A stretch of 64,000 nucleotides of DNA, from positions 18,841 through 82,840 of the forward strand of contig NZ_LZSQ01000105.1 of assembly GCF_001665535.1 (NCBI RefSeq), given 5' to 3'. Positions 32,901 through 45,200 of this stretch are shown piece after piece. Both the position numbers and the translations under genes were made by a program. The notes beneath the pieces are model-generated. The model was not told the origin of the DNA. It made no database searches and saw nothing but the letters and a program-made list of their open reading frames with translations. Position 1 is the stretch's first letter. The number at the start of each line of letters is the position of its first letter. The DNA is from Mycobacterium sp. 852002-51961_SCH5331710. Its GTDB lineage: Bacteria > Actinomycetota > Actinomycetes > Mycobacteriales > Mycobacteriaceae.

Positions 32901-35900
32901 ATTTCGCAGTTGTTCGCCGCCCAGGCGGCGCGTACTCCTGAGGCGACAGCGCTTACGTGCGAAGGCTGTTCGTGGACTTACCGCGCACTCGATGAGGCGT
33001 CGAACCGGTTGGCTCATCTGCTGGTCGCGCAGGGGGCGGGCCCCGGTCAATCCGTGGCATTGCTGTTCGCCCGCTCGGCCGAGGCGATCGTGGCAATCCT
33101 TGGCGTGCTCAAGACGGGAGCGGCGTATCTGCCGATGGATCCTGCGGTGCCGTTGGCTCGAATCCAATTCATGATCGAGGATGCCGCGCCGATGGCGCTG
33201 GTCACCACCGCTCAATGGGTTGGACGGCTGAACGGATTCGATGGCCTGGAAATCATCGAGCTCGGTGATCCCCGCGTAGAAGGCTATCCCTCTACTGCAT
33301 TGTCCTTACCGCTGCCAGATGACGTGGCCCACATCATCTACACGTCGGGGACAACGGGCATTCCCAAGGGAGTGGCCGTGACTCAGCACAACGTCACCCA
33401 GCTGTTCGAGTCGCTCGACATCGGTTTCGAGCTGGCGCCGCAGAAGGTCTGGACGCAGTTCCATTCGTATGCCTTTGACTTCTCGGTGTGGGAGATCTGG
33501 GGTGCGCTGCTGTTTGGCGGGCGGCTCGTCGTGGTGCCCGATTCTGTCGCGCGATCACCGGAAGAATTCCACACTCTGCTTGTCGCCGAAAAAGTCAGCG
33601 TGCTCACCCAGACACCCTCGGCTGCAGGGTTGCTCTCGCCTGACGGTTTGAAATCCGCGGCCTTGGTGATCGGCGCGGAACCCTGCCCGCCTGAACTGGT
33701 GGATCGATGGGCGCCCGGGCGTGTGATGGTCAACGTCTATGGTCCGACAGAAACGACCATGTGGGCGGCGAAGAGCACGCCGCTTGTGGAAGGCACTGGT
33801 GCGCCGCCGATCGGTTCGCCGATAGCTGGCGCCGCTTTCTTCGTGCTCGACAGATGGTTGCGCCAAGTGCCGGCCGGTGTGGTCGGCGAGCTTTATGTCG
33901 CCGGCCGCGGTGTGGGGGTCGGATACTGGCGCCGGCCGGGGTTGACCGCCTCGCGCTTCGTGGCATGCCCGTTTGCCGGCGGGCAAGCGTCGGGACAACG
34001 GATGTATCGCACCGGCGACCTGGTGTGCTGGGGCCCCGACGGGCAGCTGCGGTATCTCGGCCGTGCAGACGAGCAGGTCAAGATCCGCGGGTATCGCATC
34101 GAGCTCGGTGAGATTCAGTCAGCCTTGGCCGGACTCGCCGGTGTGGAGCAGGCCGTCGTGGTCGCACGCGAGGACCGTCCCGGAGACAAGCGACTGGTCG
34201 GCTACATCACCGGCACTGCCGATCCCGCGGGCGCACGCGCCAAACTGGCCGAGCGGCTGCCCGGTTACATGGTGCCGGCTGCCGTCGTCGTGATCGACGC
34301 ACTGCCGGTGACCGTCAACGGCAAACTCGACAAGCGGGCGCTACCGGCACCCGACTACGGCGACGTCGACAGCTACCGCGCTCCGACAACCTCGGTCGAG
34401 GAGATGCTGGCCGGCATCTACGCCCAGGTCCTTGGGTTGGATCGTGTCGGGGTCGACGAGTCATTCTTCGACTTGGGTGGGGACTCCGTGTCGGCGATGC
34501 GGCTGATCGCTGCGATCAACACCAGCCTGGACGTCGACTTGGGCGTCCGGACATTGTTCGACACGCCCACGGTGTCCCAACTGGCGCCACAACTGGATTC
34601 GGCCTCACGTCGGCGTGCGCCGCTGGTGCCCGTAGATCGACCTGCTGTGGTGCCTTTGTCGTACGCCCAGAGCCGCTTGTGGTTCCTCAATCGGTTCGAG
34701 GGCGGAGCGGCGACATACAACATGCCGATCGCGTTCAGGATCAACGGGCTTCTCGACATCGAGGCGCTCGCTGCGGCACTGGACGACGTGATCGCACGCC
34801 ACGAATCGCTACGCACCGTCTTCCCGGAGACCGGCGGTGTGCCGTCTCAGAAGGTCCTGCCGGCGGAGCCGGGAATGTGGCGGCGCGATAGCACGACAAT
34901 CGTGTCGTTGCCCGCATCGGAAGTCGAAGGCGCATTGGCGACACTTGCAAGTCATCGGTTCGATCTGGCCACCGAGATCCCGATTCGCGCGCGAATCTTT
35001 GCCGCGGGGCCGGATCGGTATGTCGTGGGAATCGTGCTGCACCACATCGCTTTTGACGGATGGTCCATGGCACCGATGGTTCGCGATGTCGCGGAGGCGT
35101 ACCGGGCAAGGCGCCAAGGCCTGTCCCCGAGCTGGGCGCCGCTGCCCGTGCAATACGTGGATTACACGCTTTGGCAACAGGATTGGCTGGGTGTCGAGTC
35201 CGATACCGATAGCGTGATCGCCGCCCAGTTGGACTACTGGCAGAAGGAGTTGGCCGATCTGCCCGAAGTAGTGTCACTGGTTTCGGATCGGCCCCGGCCT
35301 CCCGTGCCCAGTTACCGCGGCGATGTTGTGGAGCTGCGCATCGAGCCCGAGCTCTGGGCCGGCATCAAGGCGGTGGCTGCGGCTCACAACGCCACGGCTT
35401 CGATGGTCACGCAAGCAGTCTTGGCCGTCGTGCTGCACCGCGCGGGAATGGGGGAGGACATCGCGCTGGGCACCCCGATAGCCGGACGGTCGGATCAGGC
35501 TCTGAACGAATTGGTCGGGTTCTTCGTCAACACGTGGGTGCTGCGCGTGGGAGTGACCCCGGGGCAGCGGTTCAACGAGGTACTTCACCAGGTGCGCCAG
35601 AAGGCGCTGGACGCCTACAGCAATCAGGATGTGCCGTTCGAGCGACTGGTCGACCAACTCAACCCGGTTCGTTCCACATCGCATCACCCGCTGTTCCAGG
35701 TGGCCTTGGCTTTCCAGAACAATGTGCGTCCCGAGGTGGCGCTCGACGGAGTCGACGTAGAGCCCGTCGAAGTGGTCACGCGCACCGCCAAGTTCGATCT
35801 CGATTTCGATCTGAGAGAGGTGGCGACTGAGGACCCCGCCAAGCCGATGGCTGCCGGCGTCGTGACGTACGCGACTGATTTGTTCGACCGGTCCTCCATC

Positions 35901-38900
35901 GAGCGGTTGGTGCGCTGGTTTGACCGGATCGTCGAGGCGGTCGTAGTCGATTCTTCGGTGGTTATCGGTGAGGTGGGGCTCCTGGGCCACGATGAACGCG
36001 ATCTAGTGCTGTCGGAGTGGTCTGGCGCGGCGGTGACAGCGCCGGCCGGTATCGCGCTGCAGTTGCTTGCAGCAGCGGTAGCCGCGGATCCGGACGCGGT
36101 GGCGGTTGTCGACGGTGAGCGCCAATTGTCGTACCAGGTGCTCGATGATTGGTCGACCCGGCTGGCGCGGGCGCTCATCGAGACGGGGGTAGGCCCTGAA
36201 TGCGCTGTGGGTGTGGCCACGGGCCGTTGCGCGGAGTTGGTGGTGGCCTGGTGGGCGGTCCTCAAGGCGGGTGGGGCCTATGTGCCGCTGGATACTGCGC
36301 ATCCGGTTGAGCGCGTCGCCGGGGTGTTGGACACCGTGGATGCGAAGTGTGTACTTACCTGTGGTGTCGACGCTTTCGCGGGGACGGGCTCGCGCCCGGT
36401 GCTGCGCATGGATGACCGGGCTGTGTGTGGTGTCTCCGCGGATCCCATCACAGATGCCGATCGTCTGGCACCGCTGTCTGTGGACACCGCCGCTTATGTG
36501 ATCTTCACGTCGGGATCGACCGGCGTTCCCAAGGGCGTCGTGGTGAGCCACGCGGGTCTGCTCGGACTGGCTGCGGCGCAGCGCCATACGTTCGGCTTGG
36601 CCCCCTCGTCTCGGGTGTTGATGGTCGCCGCACCGACTTTCGATGCATCGGTCTTCGAGATGTTGTTGGCGGCGGAGGCGGGTGCGACGCTGGTGGTGGC
36701 CGAACGCGATGCCTACGCCGGGGAAGCGCTGACCGATCTCCTGCAAGATCAACGGGTCAGTGCGGCCGTGGTGACGCCCTCTGTAGTGGCTTCGCTGGAC
36801 CGGGCTCGGCTCGATCGGCTTGACACCCTCATCACGGCCGGGGAGCCATGTCCGGACGAACTCGCGGCCGTGTGGTCACCGGGGCGGCGGATGTACAACG
36901 CGTACGGTCCCACGGAGACGACGATCTGGGCGAGCTGCACAGCACCGCTGTCTGTGGGGCAGCCCGTCGACATCGGCGTGCCGATCCCAGGCGTGTCTGC
37001 GCTGGTTCTGGATTCACGGTTGAACCCGAGCCCGCCCGGGATGGTCGGCGAACTGTATGTGTCCGGATCTGCGCTAGCGCGTGGGTACGTCGGCAGGCTG
37101 GCACTGACGGCGGAGCGGTTCGTGGCCAACCCGTATGGGAGGGCCGGAGAACGGATGTATCGTACTGGGGATCTGGTGCGCTGGTTACCGGCGGGCACGC
37201 TCCAGTATCTGGGGCGCGCCGACGCACAGATAAAACTGCGCGGACAGCGCATCGAGTTGGGTGAGATCGAGAACACGCTGCTGGGTTGCCCGCTTGTCAC
37301 GCAGGCCGCGGCGACCGTGCACCATAGCGATACCGGTGCGGATCATCTGGTCGCTTATGTCGCGCTGGAGCATGTCAGCACCGTCCATCACGACGTTGAG
37401 ATCGTCGACCAGTGGCAGCACATGTACGACGAGTTGTACGGCTCTGAGCTCGAAACATTGGAATTCGGAATGGATTTCCGTGGCTGGAACAGCAGCTACA
37501 CCGGTGATCCGATTCCTCAACCGCAGATGGAGGAGTGGCGGCGCGCCACTGTGAACCGGATTCTGGAGTTGCAGCCAAGGCGTGTTTTGGAGATCGGCGC
37601 GGGCTCGGGTCTGATTCTGTCTCAAGTCGCTCCGAACTGTGAACGCTATGTCGGCACTGATATGTCCGGAGCGGCTGTCGATAACCTCTTGGACGCGCTC
37701 GAGCGATTGCAGATTCCGTGGCGAGACCGCGTTGAGTTGTTGACCCGCCCAGCGCACGTGACGGACGGCCTTCCGGTTGGTTACTTCGACACAGTGATCT
37801 TCAACTCGGTAATTCAGTATTTCCCGAACGCCGGATACCTGGCCGAAGTCATAGACGCTGCAATGGACCTCCTGGCACCCGGTGGAGCTTTGTTCATCGG
37901 CGATGTGCGAAACCACAGTTTGCAGAGGGCCTTCCAGACTGCAGTGGCATTCGCACGCGCGAAGACCGACGACGCCGCCGACATTCGCCAGCGGGTGGAG
38001 CGCGCGGTGCTGGGCGAACCCGAGTTGCTGCTCGCGCCGCAATTCTTCACCACATGGGCTGTCGAGCATCCGTCAGTCGCCGGCCTCGACATCGAAGTAA
38101 AACGCGGCATAGCCGACAACGAGTTGAACCGGTACCGCTACGACGTCATAGTCCACAAGACTCCCACCCAAGTGAGGTCAATGGCCGAGGTACCCACCTG
38201 GGAGTGGAAGACGAGCGGGGGGGTCACCGCCTTGGAAGCCGCGTTGACTGCGCGGCGCATCGACGCGGTGCGAGTTTGCTCAATTCCGCGGGCCGGGGTC
38301 ATCAGCGACGTTCAGGTCGAACAAGCTCTGGCCGCCGGACTGACGGCCGTCGAGGCGCGCAGTCAGGCCGCAGTGACATCGGAAGGGGTTGTCCCGGAAC
38401 AGCTGTACCGCCTGGGTGAAGCGGCCGGATACCACGTCGCAGTCACATGGGGCGCTGAACCCGGCACCGTCGATGCGGTGTTCACCGCAGCGATGAACGG
38501 TGCGCACGGACCCGCGTGGACAGACCTGTATCGGGCCCCGGCCACAGCCGAACAGCGCAGCATCTACGCCAACGATCCCGACACCAACACGAAGATCAGC
38601 GCGGTGCGCCAGTGGATGGGCGAGCGGTTACCCGAGTACATGGTGCCAAGCCAGATCGTGGTCCTCGACGAACTGCCACTGACCTCCTCGGGCAAGGTAG
38701 ACCGCAAGGCGCTACCCGAACCGGTGTTCGCGGCTACGGCTTTCAGGGCCCCTCAGACACAAACCGAAAGGATCATCGCCGACACCTTCGCCGACGTATT
38801 GGGCGTGAGCCGGGTCGGTCTCGACGATGACTTTTTCGCCCTCGGGGGCGATTCATTGATAGCGACCCGGGTGACTGCGCGGCTTCAATTGGCTCTGGGC

Positions 38901-40361
38901 CGGGAAGTACCGGTGCGATGCCTGTTCGACGCGTCAACCGTTCGCGGTCTCGCTGACTACCTGCGCCGGCATGGTGGCGATGCGGTACGTCCGGCGGTGC
39001 AACCGATGCCGCGCCCGGAGCGGCCACCGCTGTCCTACGCTCAGCAACGGTTGTGGTTCTTCGACCAATTACAAGGACCATCCCCGGTTTACAACATGCC
39101 AGTGGCGTTGCGAATGAGCGGGCCGCTGAATGTGTCGGCGTTGGGGGCGGCGCTGGTCGATGTGGTAACCCGCCAAGAGAGTCTGCGCACGCTGTTCCCG
39201 TCGGTCGACGGTCTACCCCATCAGCTCGTGGTGCCCTCCGAGTCCGCGGACTTCGGTTGGGTCGTTGTCGATGCCAAAGGCTGGTCGGCAACGCAGCTGG
39301 AGGAAGCCGTTGGTGCGGTGGCGCGTCACAACTTCGACTTGCGCAACGAGATCCCCCTGTATGCACGGCTTTTCCGCGTGGCGGATAACGAGCACATATT
39401 CGTAGCGGTGGTTCACCATATTGCTGCCGACGGCTGGTCGGTCAGACCGCTCGTGAGGGATCTGTCAGTGGCGTACGCCAGCAGGTGTGCGGGGAGGACA
39501 CCCGATTGGTCGCCGTTGCCGGTGCAGTATGTCGACTACACGCTGTGGCAGCGAGAGCATCTCGGGGACCTGACGGATGACGACAGCCCGATCGCAGCGC
39601 AGCTGGCCTACTGGGAGGATGCCCTGGCCGGACTGCCGGAGCGGCTACAGCTGCCGACCGATCGGCCGTATCCGCCGGTGGCCGACTATCGCGGTGCCAG
39701 CGTGGAGGTGGACTGGCCGGCGCAGCTGCAGCAGCGGGTACGCGATCTGGCCCGTGAACACAACGCTACGAGCTTCATGGTGATCCAAGCAGCCTTGTCG
39801 GTCTTGCTGTCCAAGCTCAGCGGCAGCTCCGATGTGGCAGTGGGGATCACGACCGCTGGTCGCGGTGACCCCGCACTGGACGAGCTGGTCGGTTTCTTCG
39901 TCAACACGTTGGTGTTACGTGTCGATCTGGGGAGCGATCCCACGATCGCCGAACTGCTGAACCAGGTTCGCGAGCGCGGCCTCGCGGCTTACGAAAACCA
40001 GGACGTGCCTTTTGAGGTGCTGGTGGATCGGCTCAACCCCACTCGTAGCCTGACCCAGCACCCCTTGGTGCAGGTGATGTTGGCGTGGAACAACCTGCCG
40101 TGGTACAGCAGCGGTCCCGCGGCCGGGCTGACTCTCGGTGATGTGCAGATCACGCCGCTATCGGCGCAAACGCATACTGCACGAATGGATTTGGTCGTCT
40201 CCCTGGCTGAACGTTGGAGCGACACCGGTGAACCGGGGGGGATTGGGGGGCTAGTGGAATTCCGTACCGACGTATTCGACGTCGCAACCATCGAGCTGCT
40301 GATTGAGCGCTTGCGACGCGTGTTGATGGCGTTGACCGCCGACGTGGCGGCACAGTCATGA
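20838..40361 (+). CDS. Giant nonribosomal peptide synthetase, modules 1-5 and C domain of module 6
   Basis: 6507 residues. Domain order by motif: C1-A1-T1, C2-A2-nMT-T2, C3-A3-T3, C4-A4-T4, C5-A5-nMT-T5, C6. Condensation active sites are HHxxxDG (residues ~136, 1173, 2624, 3679, 4735, 6193). Phosphopantetheine serines are in GGDS (~985, 2434, 3491, 4548, 6004). The N-methyltransferase SAM motifs (VLEIGxGSG) are at ~2017 and ~5583, inside the A domains before their last motif. The N-terminal C domain with no A-T before it suggests N-acylation with a fatty acid. No epimerization domain was seen. TTG 20838 is the start: there is no in-frame ATG before C1, and sequence resembles C domains from residue ~5. 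The stop overlaps the next NRPS by ATGA. Cytosolic, needs phosphopantetheinyl transferase and MbtH. Confidence 0.97.
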   Translation: MLHDRSLEATRQQLDIWLAQETGQAGTEWQLGLFVRIDGLVDRDALEWAIDRVVRESEPLRAAFSEVDGKVVQAAIDFSDVDVAFHDLSGSLHPVEEARRLADSIQRIPMSLAGPLFRFALFKTRLDEFYLFGCCHHIVIDGFGIALVGQRIASLYSSAVSGTAVTPALFGSLEDLVAWESEYESSNDYLEDKAFWTEHLPQEPSLSSHGCDAAEKCDSGPSDPVPLDRRVLDRLEKFADLWQVPRNVVITAACALVIRGLCADGPEVVLDFPVSRRVRPESKTLPGMLAGVVPLVLALSPQSTVADFCRLVDARMREVLQHQRFPVHVLERNAHARVNGPSANRVSVNFLPASFTLDFGGVRASASLTNAGRMGGFGLIFSDAGGDLALSATGAGHPLSSVDVADLAEQLERVLSAMFDDPSQSLRSLAVLDAHDRARLDEMGNRAVLAAPTPSRISIAELFDRQVARAPQAVALVCGERSWTYREVDEAANQLAHLFAQHGAGPGEVVALLFPRSAEAILAILGVLKTGAAYLPIDIGHPEVRIRFMLGDAEPVVAVTNATLVERLSGFHVPVIDVDSLRIESHFSSSQPAPTADDIAYLIYTSGTTGVPKGVAVTHGNVVQLLQSADQTLIAPGQVWTQWHSYAFDVSCWEIWGALLGGGCLVVVPEAVASSPDDFHTLLVTEKVSVLCQTPSAAGMLPSRGLESLTLVVAGEACAPDLVSRWASGRVMINAYGPTEATVYSAMSAPLAPGSGAVPIGGPVPGAALFVLDAWLRPVPVGVVGELYIAGAGVAVGYVRRPGLTGSRFVACPFAGAEATGLRMYRTGDLVRWDESGQLHYLGRTDEQVKIRGYRIEPGEIQAVLGGLDGVALAAVIVREDRPGYKRLVGYVTESSDGAVDPDQLQVALAERLPSYMVPAAIVLLDAFPLTVNGKLDRAALPAPEYSAGTYRAPATPTEEILAGIYTQVLGLERVGVDESFFDLGGDSILAMRLVATINAGLGVQLAVRAVFDAPTVAQLALRVTEGGDRREPLVAVERPSVVPLSYAQSRLWFLNRFESGAATYNMPTALRLSGALDLHALDMALDDVIARHESLRTVFPDVDGEPYQRVLPAEAGMWRRGGKTIEHLAEEDLPVELAALAKYRFDLANEIPIRAQIYATGSDQYVLGIVVHHIAFDGWSFAPMVRDVAEAYRTRRAGQEPSWSPLPVQYADYTLWQQDWLGDEADPDSVIAAQLGYWRAELADLPEVVSLPADRPRPAVPSYRGDGVELRIEAPLWAQVKAVAAAHKTTASMVMQAVLAVVLNRAGAGEDIVMGSPIAGRSDAALDDLVGFFVNTWVLRVPVGSQDSFSEVLERVRQKALDAYSNQDVPFELLVEQLNPVRSASHHPLFQVALAFQNNLRPDMTLEEVSLETIEMDTRTAKFDLDIQLSESPGSDAPMTTGTVTYATDLYDRSTIERMVAWFGRVLEAVVTDTSVAVGDVALLAEGERSLVLSEWAGAQVHTPVGLAPELLAAAAADSPDTLAVIDGDRQYSYRVLDEWSTRLARVLIEAGVGPECTVAVAMDRRVELVVSWWAVLKAGGAYVPVDPAHPIERIAGLLDAVAARCVLTYGTDTLAGAGSRPVLRVDRRDLSRHSADPITDSDRLAPLSADNAAYVLFTSGSTGVPKGVVVSHAGLLGVAAAHRGQFALRAGSRVLMVAAPTFDASIFEWMWAVGSFATLVVAAHDAYGGEALTDVLSTHPVDAALLTPTVLSTLDRARVTGLETLVTGGEACPAELVAAWAPGRRMFNAYGPTEATIWATCDALTVGEPVRIGTPIAGVTALVLDARLEPAPIGVVGELYLAGPAVARGYVGRPGLTAERFVAAPHGAAGMRMYRTGDVVRWTKDGTLDYLGRADAQVKLRGQRLELGEVENTLLACPQVTRAAASLHTSDNGDHLVAYVDLEHTTAVEHESQTVEHWQNIYDELYEADIEAPEFGSDFRGWNSSYTNDPIPVTEMQQWRSATVNRIMALQPRHVLEIGVGSGLVLSEIAPLCENYWGTDFSAPTVRKLQSAVASQPWGGRVRLLTQPAHVSGALPRDLFDTIIINSVIQYFPSPHYLAQVIGTALDLLAPGGALFIGDVRNYSLQSAFQTGVVLAHTSEGDAADIRHRVQRAMMGEPELLLAPEFFTTLAAENTSVAGLDIQLKRGTADNELTRYRYEVVIYKTPAALRSLVDVPAWEWSSCDGLEGLHALLTSQHPETVRITGIPHAGVISDVRAEQGLAEGLSLSEALAFAAGAPEAITPEQLHRLGETSGYRAAVTWGRQPGDLDAVFTRPADFGHSSALCDLYLPAAHPGASAYANDPHANTKISAVRQWMSSRLPDYMVPTHFVVLDEFPMTSSGKIDRKALPEPVTAATTFREPRTQTERVVADVFAEVLGVDRVGLDDDFFALGGDSLIAIRVSARLQTALEREVPVRYLFDAPRVGELADHLGQPSDGAAHSALRPMPRPERVPLSFAQSRLWFLDQLQGPSAIYNMAVALRLCGKLDAGALGAALGDVVDRHESLRTLFVTDGGIPHQVVTPSVEADFGWEVIDAGHWPKAQLVEAIDTAVRHNFDLAVEIPMRATLFRTADDEHLLVAVVHHIAADGWSIAPLVRDLGLAYDSRCAGRSPDWSPLAVQYIDYTLWQRAHLGDVDDESSPISAQIAYWEQALAGLPERLMLPTDRPYPPVADYRGASVAVDWSAQLQRQVARLARDSNATSFMVIQSAMAVLLSEISGSSDVAVGIAIAGRGDPALDDLVGFLVNTLVLRVDLSKERDIAGVLAQVRRRGLAAYEHRDVPFEVLVDRLNPIRSLSHHPLVQVMITWQNLPWHSNGPAAGLQLGDVQVEPLPADTCTARMDLVFSLAERWTEAGEPAGISGMVEFRTDVFDADTIETLVRRLERVLLAITADPAQALSSLDVLDAAEHALLDEIGHREVLNQPLTGESIPAVFAQQVARAPRATALTFAGQSMSYRELDEASNRLAHLLISEGAGPGRCVATLFDRSSEAIIAIVAVLKTGSAYLPIDPSVPAARIAFMVADSTPIAAVTSAGLTDRLQGLDLRVIDVADPRVDTYPLTALAAPAAQDIAHIIYTSGTTGTPKGVAVTHHNVTRLFDGLDVGLSTGPNSVWSQCHSYAFDYSVWEIWGALLSGGRLVVVPDAVTRSPRDLHALLVAEGVTVLSQTPSAVGMLSSQGLDQTALMIAAEPCPPDVVDRWAPGRVMINGYGPTETTVYATISAPLVAGSADVPIGVPVPGAALFVLDARLRAVPAGVVGELYVAGSGVGLGYVGRPGLSASRFVACPFGAPGQRMYRTGDLVSWGADGQLRYFGRADEQVKIRGYRIELGEIQAALTALEGVDQAAVIAREDRVGDKRLVGYITGDADPTQVRAQLSDRLPAYMVPTAVVLLDALPLTVNGKLDKRALPAPEYAECDTYRSPRTAVEEILAGIFAQILGRERVGVDDSFFDLGGDSLSAMRVTAEINTALGVDVAVRTLFDASTVAQLAPRIGEGSPGLPPLVVVERPAAIPLSFAQQRLWFLEQLQGSSAVYNMPIALRLSGQLDAGALGAALADVVGRQETLRTIFTTVDGAPRQLLVPTERTDFGWGVLDAREWSPTRLNEAIQEVASYTFDLNTEIPLRARLFRIADDEHVLAAVVHHVAADGWSVRALVADLGTAYASRSSGRDPDWAPLPVQYVDYTLWQRRHLGDLEDSESPIAVQLAYWERALAGLPERLAIPTDRPYPELADYRGTTVTVDWPAELQQRLTEVARKHNATSFMVVQAALAVLLSELSASSDVAVGFPIAGRRDPALDELVGFFVNTLVLRVDLTGDPTVAEIFGQVQQRSLAAYEHQDVPFEVLVERLNPTRSLTHHPLVQVILAWQNVVGDPVADLVLGDVQVTQLPVDTRTARMDIAFSLAEHWTETGEPAGISGTVEFRTDVFDAASLETLIERLRRVLVAMIADPQCRLSSIDVLDAHERAQLDRWGNRAVLAQTAAPASISQLFAAQAARTPEATALTCEGCSWTYRALDEASNRLAHLLVAQGAGPGQSVALLFARSAEAIVAILGVLKTGAAYLPMDPAVPLARIQFMIEDAAPMALVTTAQWVGRLNGFDGLEIIELGDPRVEGYPSTALSLPLPDDVAHIIYTSGTTGIPKGVAVTQHNVTQLFESLDIGFELAPQKVWTQFHSYAFDFSVWEIWGALLFGGRLVVVPDSVARSPEEFHTLLVAEKVSVLTQTPSAAGLLSPDGLKSAALVIGAEPCPPELVDRWAPGRVMVNVYGPTETTMWAAKSTPLVEGTGAPPIGSPIAGAAFFVLDRWLRQVPAGVVGELYVAGRGVGVGYWRRPGLTASRFVACPFAGGQASGQRMYRTGDLVCWGPDGQLRYLGRADEQVKIRGYRIELGEIQSALAGLAGVEQAVVVAREDRPGDKRLVGYITGTADPAGARAKLAERLPGYMVPAAVVVIDALPVTVNGKLDKRALPAPDYGDVDSYRAPTTSVEEMLAGIYAQVLGLDRVGVDESFFDLGGDSVSAMRLIAAINTSLDVDLGVRTLFDTPTVSQLAPQLDSASRRRAPLVPVDRPAVVPLSYAQSRLWFLNRFEGGAATYNMPIAFRINGLLDIEALAAALDDVIARHESLRTVFPETGGVPSQKVLPAEPGMWRRDSTTIVSLPASEVEGALATLASHRFDLATEIPIRARIFAAGPDRYVVGIVLHHIAFDGWSMAPMVRDVAEAYRARRQGLSPSWAPLPVQYVDYTLWQQDWLGVESDTDSVIAAQLDYWQKELADLPEVVSLVSDRPRPPVPSYRGDVVELRIEPELWAGIKAVAAAHNATASMVTQAVLAVVLHRAGMGEDIALGTPIAGRSDQALNELVGFFVNTWVLRVGVTPGQRFNEVLHQVRQKALDAYSNQDVPFERLVDQLNPVRSTSHHPLFQVALAFQNNVRPEVALDGVDVEPVEVVTRTAKFDLDFDLREVATEDPAKPMAAGVVTYATDLFDRSSIERLVRWFDRIVEAVVVDSSVVIGEVGLLGHDERDLVLSEWSGAAVTAPAGIALQLLAAAVAADPDAVAVVDGERQLSYQVLDDWSTRLARALIETGVGPECAVGVATGRCAELVVAWWAVLKAGGAYVPLDTAHPVERVAGVLDTVDAKCVLTCGVDAFAGTGSRPVLRMDDRAVCGVSADPITDADRLAPLSVDTAAYVIFTSGSTGVPKGVVVSHAGLLGLAAAQRHTFGLAPSSRVLMVAAPTFDASVFEMLLAAEAGATLVVAERDAYAGEALTDLLQDQRVSAAVVTPSVVASLDRARLDRLDTLITAGEPCPDELAAVWSPGRRMYNAYGPTETTIWASCTAPLSVGQPVDIGVPIPGVSALVLDSRLNPSPPGMVGELYVSGSALARGYVGRLALTAERFVANPYGRAGERMYRTGDLVRWLPAGTLQYLGRADAQIKLRGQRIELGEIENTLLGCPLVTQAAATVHHSDTGADHLVAYVALEHVSTVHHDVEIVDQWQHMYDELYGSELETLEFGMDFRGWNSSYTGDPIPQPQMEEWRRATVNRILELQPRRVLEIGAGSGLILSQVAPNCERYVGTDMSGAAVDNLLDALERLQIPWRDRVELLTRPAHVTDGLPVGYFDTVIFNSVIQYFPNAGYLAEVIDAAMDLLAPGGALFIGDVRNHSLQRAFQTAVAFARAKTDDAADIRQRVERAVLGEPELLLAPQFFTTWAVEHPSVAGLDIEVKRGIADNELNRYRYDVIVHKTPTQVRSMAEVPTWEWKTSGGVTALEAALTARRIDAVRVCSIPRAGVISDVQVEQALAAGLTAVEARSQAAVTSEGVVPEQLYRLGEAAGYHVAVTWGAEPGTVDAVFTAAMNGAHGPAWTDLYRAPATAEQRSIYANDPDTNTKISAVRQWMGERLPEYMVPSQIVVLDELPLTSSGKVDRKALPEPVFAATAFRAPQTQTERIIADTFADVLGVSRVGLDDDFFALGGDSLIATRVTARLQLALGREVPVRCLFDASTVRGLADYLRRHGGDAVRPAVQPMPRPERPPLSYAQQRLWFFDQLQGPSPVYNMPVALRMSGPLNVSALGAALVDVVTRQESLRTLFPSVDGLPHQLVVPSESADFGWVVVDAKGWSATQLEEAVGAVARHNFDLRNEIPLYARLFRVADNEHIFVAVVHHIAADGWSVRPLVRDLSVAYASRCAGRTPDWSPLPVQYVDYTLWQREHLGDLTDDDSPIAAQLAYWEDALAGLPERLQLPTDRPYPPVADYRGASVEVDWPAQLQQRVRDLAREHNATSFMVIQAALSVLLSKLSGSSDVAVGITTAGRGDPALDELVGFFVNTLVLRVDLGSDPTIAELLNQVRERGLAAYENQDVPFEVLVDRLNPTRSLTQHPLVQVMLAWNNLPWYSSGPAAGLTLGDVQITPLSAQTHTARMDLVVSLAERWSDTGEPGGIGGLVEFRTDVFDVATIELLIERLRRVLMALTADVAAQS
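23941..28290 (+). other. NRPS module 2: C - A2 - N-methyltransferase - T2
   Basis: A2 belongs to a different subtype from A1: its core A3 motif is [12 protein letters not shown] rather than IYTSGTTG, and its A4 is FDASIFEW. Pocket read as D-A-F-L-V-G-A-I-W-K, fitting a branched aliphatic residue such as Leu (inference). The inserted methyltransferase (about 26,750-27,850) has [26 protein letters not shown] and [15 protein letters not shown]. Residue 2 should be N-methylated. Confidence 0.8.
28291..31470 (+). other. NRPS module 3: C - A3 - T3
   Basis: Pocket read as D-Y-W-S-M-A-G-V-Y-K. The same code appears in module 8 of the second NRPS, so residues 3 and 8 probably share the same amino acid, the latter N-methylated. 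I do not recognise the amino acid. Confidence 0.75.
31471..34640 (+). other. NRPS module 4: C - A4 - T4
   Basis: Pocket read as D-F-W-T-V-G-V-M-W-K, a combination I do not recognise. Its condensation active site is HHVAADG. T4 carries GGDS. Confidence 0.75.
34641..39010 (+). other. NRPS module 5: C - A5 - N-methyltransferase - T5
   Basis: Close relative of module 2 over its whole length (C with [17 protein letters not shown] with FTSGSTG and FDASVFEM, nMT with [10 protein letters not shown] with [14 protein letters not shown]). Pocket D-A-F-V-I-A-A-I-W-K, again branched aliphatic. The two modules look like an internal duplication. Residue 5 should be N-methylated. Confidence 0.8.
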
Positions 40362-42255
40362 CGGCGGATCTCACACGGCGCTTGTCGTCGATGGATCTGA
40401 TGGACGATGCCGATTACGCGCAGTTGGACGACTGGGGCAATCGCGCGGTCCTGACGGAGTCGATGGGCGTACCGTTGCGGTCGATCCCCGACTTGTTCCA
40501 TAAGCAGGTGGAGCGCACGCCGGATGCTGCGGCACTCACATTCGGTGGACGATCCTGGACGTATCGGGAACTGGACGAGGCGTCGAACCGGTTGGCGCAC
40601 CTGCTGGCAGCGCGCGGCGCCGGTCCAGGTCAGTTTGTGGCGTTGCTGCTTTCACGCTCGGCCGAGGCGATCGTGGCGATCCTGGCGGTGCTCAAGACAG
40701 GTGCCGCTTACCTGCCGATCGACCCGCTGCATCCCGATGCTCGAGTGGACTTCATGCTCGGGGACGCGGCGCCGATGGCTGCGGTCACCACCGCCGGTCT
40801 GGCCGAGCGGTTGACCGGATATGAGCTGTCGGTGATCGACGCCGAAGGCCCCGCGGTGCATAGTCAGCCGGGTACGCCGTTACCGGTACCCGATCCCGAC
40901 GACATCGCGTACCTCATCTACACCTCGGGCACCACCGGAGTGCCCAAGGGGGTGGCCATCAGCCATCACCATGTCACACGGATGCTCGAAACCCTGGGCA
41001 GTGATCTTCATTTCGCGAATCAGGTATGGACGCAATGTCACTCATTGGCCTTCGACTACTCGGTGTGGGAGATTTTCGGGGCGCTGCTGAATGGCGGTCG
41101 CCTGGTGGTGGTCCCCGACGAAGTTGTGCGCTCTCCGCGTGACCTCCACGCTCTCTTGGCTGCCGAACACGTCAGCTTGTTGAGCCAGACGCCATCGGCG
41201 TTCTACGCGCTTCAGACAGTGGATTCGCTGGAGCACGAACGCAGGTCGGAGTTGACGCTCGAGGCGGTCGTGTTCGGCGGAGAAGCCCTCGATCCTCAGC
41301 GCATCCGCACCTGGCTGAATAACCATCCGGAATCACCGCGGATGATCAACATGTACGGCATCACCGAAACCACGGTGCACGCGTCATTTCGCGAGATCAT
41401 CGAGGCTGACGTCGAGAGCGGTGCCAGCCCTATCGGGGTGCCGTTGGGTCATCTGGCCTTCTTTGTATTGGACAGTTCGCTACAACAGGTGCCGGCCGGG
41501 GTGGTCGGTGAGTTGTACGTGGCTGGTGGTGGCCTGGGTATGGGGTATTGGCGCCGAGGAGGATTGAGCGCGACGCGTTTCGTCGCCTGTCCGTTCGCGA
41601 GCAAGGACACGCCAGGACAACGGATGTATCGGACCGGGGATTTGGTCCGGTGGAGTCTTGACGGGCAGCTGACCTACGTGGGGCGTGCCGACGAGCAGGT
41701 CAAGATTCGCGGATATCGCATCGAGCTGGGTGAGATCCAGGCCGCGCTCGCCGGATTGGACGGAGTCGAGCAGGCGGCAGTCATCGCGCGTGAGGACCGC
41801 CCCGGCGACAAGCGCCTGGTCGGATACATCACCGGCGAGGCGGACCCCACCAAGGTCCGAGTCCGGCTCGGCGAGCGGTTGCCGTCATATATGGTGCCGG
41901 CCGCGGTGGTGACGCTAGAGGCGCTGCCGTTGACGGTCAACGGCAAGCTGGACAAGCGCGCCTTGCCCGAACCCGAGTACACGGAAGCGGACCGCTACCG
42001 GGCTCCCGCCACCGCGGTCGAGGAAATACTCGCCGGACTCTACGCTCGGGTGCTCGGACTGGAACGGGTGGGAGTGGACGACTCGTTCTTCGACTTGGGA
42101 GGCGATTCGCTGTTGGCGACGCGGATGATCGCCGCCATCAACAACGATCTCAGTGCCGATCTGGCCGTGCGCACGCTCTTCGAATCGCCCACCGTGGCCC
42201 AACTGGCGCTTCGCCTCGATGAGCGTTCGGGCGGATTCGAACCTTTGACGACGCG
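39011..42255 (+). other. NRPS module 6, split across two genes: C6 | A6 - T6
   Basis: C6 ([16 protein letters not shown]) ends the first protein and A6 begins the second. The A6 pocket reads D-Y-W-S-V-G-M-V-H-K; seven of ten positions, including the G-M-V-H-K end, match the classic threonine code D-F-W-N-I-G-M-V-H-K. Threonine at residue 6 is my best single substrate call. Its core has the [13 protein letters not shown] form. Confidence 0.75.
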
Positions 42256-45200
42256 GCAACGCCCTGAGGTTCTGCCGCTGTCATTTGCGCAGCAGCGATT
42301 GTGGTTCCTGCATCAGCTGCATGGGCCCTCGCCCGTCTACAACCTGCCCGCGGCGTTTCGGATCAGTGGTGCGCTGGATATCGACGCATTAGACGCGGCG
42401 TTGGCTGATGTGGTGGCCCGCCAAGAGAGCCTTCGCACAGTGTTTTTGGCACGCGAAGGGGTTCCCGAGCAGGTCATCATGTCCGCCGAGCAGGTGGATC
42501 CGGGCTTGCGGGTCGTCGATGCAGCGGGCTGGTCGGAGCCACAGATTGAAGAGGCCGTCGGCGCCGAGGTGCGGTATGGCTTCGATTTGTCGACGGAAAT
42601 CCCGTTGCGCACAACGGTGTTCCGTCTAGGAGGCGACGACCACATCTTGGTGGCGGTGGCGCATCATATCGCCGCAGACGGCTGGTCGATCACCACGTTG
42701 ATACGCGATCTCGTCACTGCGTATACCAGCCGGGCCACCGGACACACACCGGACTGGGCGCCGTTGCCGGTGCAGTATGTCGATTACACGTTGTGGCAGC
42801 GCGAGCAGCTGGGCGATCTCGATGATGCCGACAGTCGCATCGCTGCGCAGGTGGGTTACTGGGAGCAGGCGCTGGCCGGATTGCCTGAGCGACTTGACTT
42901 GCCCACCGATCGGCCGTACCCGCCGGTGGCGGATTACCGCGGGGGCAGTGTGGCCGTGGAATTTCCGGTGGAACTGCAACAAGGGCTCGGACGGGTTGCC
43001 CGCGAGCACAATGCAACCAACTTCATGGTGGTGCAGGCCGCATTGGCGGCGTTGCTGGCCAAATTGAGCGCCAGCTCAGATGTGGCGATCGGCTTCCCGA
43101 TCGCTGGGCGGCGAGATCCGGCCCTGGACGATCTCGTTGGATTGTTCGTCAACACCTTGGTGTTGCGGGTCGAACTGTCCGGTAACCCCAGTGTCGCTGA
43201 GCTTTTGGCTCAGGTCCGTGCACGCAGCCTGGCAGCTTTCGAGCATCAGGATGTTCCGTTCGAGGTGTTGGTGGATCGGCTCAATCCAGCCCGATCACTG
43301 ACGCATCACCCGCTTGTGCAGGTGTTGTTGGCCTGGCAGAACCTACCTGCGGGCAGCCGCGAGGGCGTCGCGGGGGACAACTCCGATCTTCAAGTCTCGC
43401 CGCTGGAGGTTGAAACCCAGGCGGCTCGGATGGATCTGACGTTTTCGCTGGCTGAACGATTCAACGAGTTTGGTGAACCGGTAGGCATCGGTGGAGCGGT
43501 GGAGTTCCGGACCGATGTGTTTGATGCGGCCGGCATCGAGGTGTTGATCGGGCGGCTGCGACGAGTGTTGACGGCCATCACCGCCGACCCCACACGTCAG
43601 CTGTCGTCGGTGGATGTGCTCGACGCCGCCGAGTACGCGCTTCTGCGCCGGTGGGAGAACCGGAAAACCGTGACTCCGGTCGCACCAGCGAGTACTTCGG
43701 TGCCGTCCATCCCGGCGTTGTTCGCCGAACGGGTTGCGCAGGCGCCGGACGCGTTAGCGGTGAGCTTCGACGGTCACGGCATGACGTACCGGCAATTGGA
43801 TGAGGCCGCCAACCGACTTGCCCATCTGTTGGTCAGCCAGGGTGCGGGCCCATCGAAGTGTGTGGCGCTACTGGTTCCGCGCTCAGCCGAGGCGATCGTG
43901 TCGATTCTCGCAGTCCTGAAAACGGGAGCTGCCTATCTGCCGATCGATCCGGCGCTCCCCGCGGGCCGGATCGAGTTCATGCTGAGCGACGCGGCGCCAC
44001 TGCTTGCGGTCACCACCGATGGGCTCGCGGAGCGGTTCGAGGGGCGCGGACTGTCGGTCATCGACGTCAATGACCCAGCCGTCGCCGACCAACCGAGCAT
44101 CACGCTCCCAGCGCCGGCAGGCGATGAGATCGCCTACCTGATCTACACGTCGGGTACCACCGGTGTCCCGAAAGGCGTTGCGATTACTCATCACAACGTC
44201 ATCGAGCTACTTGCGTCGTTGTCTGCTGATGTACCCCGGTCCGGGGTGTGGTCCCAGTGGCATTCCTATGCCTTCGACGTGTCGGTGTGCGAGATCTGGG
44301 GTGCTCTACTCGGTGGTGGGCGACTGGTCGTGGTTCCCGAGCCGGTCACCCGCTCTCCAGAGGAATTCCATGCCCTGCTGGCCCGTGAACAGGTAAGCGT
44401 GTTGAGCCAGACCCCCTCGGCGTTCTATGCGTTGCAAACCGCCGATGGACTGGCACCCGAGCTGGGACAGCAGCTCGCGCTTCAGAGCGTGATCTTCGCC
44501 GGCGAAGCCCTTGAACCGCAACGTCTTCAGTCCTGGCTAGAACGTCATCCCCGATCACCGCGGCTGTTGAATCTCTATGGCACCACCGAGACCACGGTGC
44601 ACGCCTCGTTCCGAGAAATCGCGGCTGGGGACATCGACAGCAACGCGAGCCCAATCGGGATTCCACTGAGCCATCTTGGGTTCTTTGTGCTGGATCAGTG
44701 GTTACGTCCAACCCCGGTCGGGGTGGTCGGTGAGCTGTATGTGGCCGGTAGTGGGCTGGGATTGGGGTACTGGCGCCGCCCCGCATTGACATCATCGCGG
44801 TTCGTGGCATGCCCGTTGGTTGACGCGGGAGCACCTGGACAACGGATGTATCGCACAGGCGATCTGGTCTGCTGGGGCGCCGACGGTGAACTGCGCTACC
44901 TGGGTAGAGCCGATGAGCAGGTCAAGATCCGCGGGTACCGGATCGAACTCGGCGAGGTTCAGGCTGCGCTCGCTGCGGTTCCCGGGGTGGACCAGGCGGT
45001 GGTGATCGTCCGCGAAGACCGTGCCGGCGACAAGCGCCTGGTCGGTTACGTCACCGGGACCGTTGATCCGGCGCTGGCACGCAGTGCATTGGCGGACAGA
45101 CTGCCCGGATATATGGTGCCGGCGGCGGTGGTCGGCATCGAAGCGTTGCCGTTGACGGTCAACGGCAAACTCAATAGGCGCGCCCTGCCGGCTCCTGAGT

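Noticed and set aside
40340..40380. Possibility that the two NRPS genes are one gene broken by a sequencing frameshift
   Set aside because: Joining the frames would duplicate the TAD segment and add about 10 residues relative to other C-A linkers; an ATGA overlap is also a normal coupling signal.
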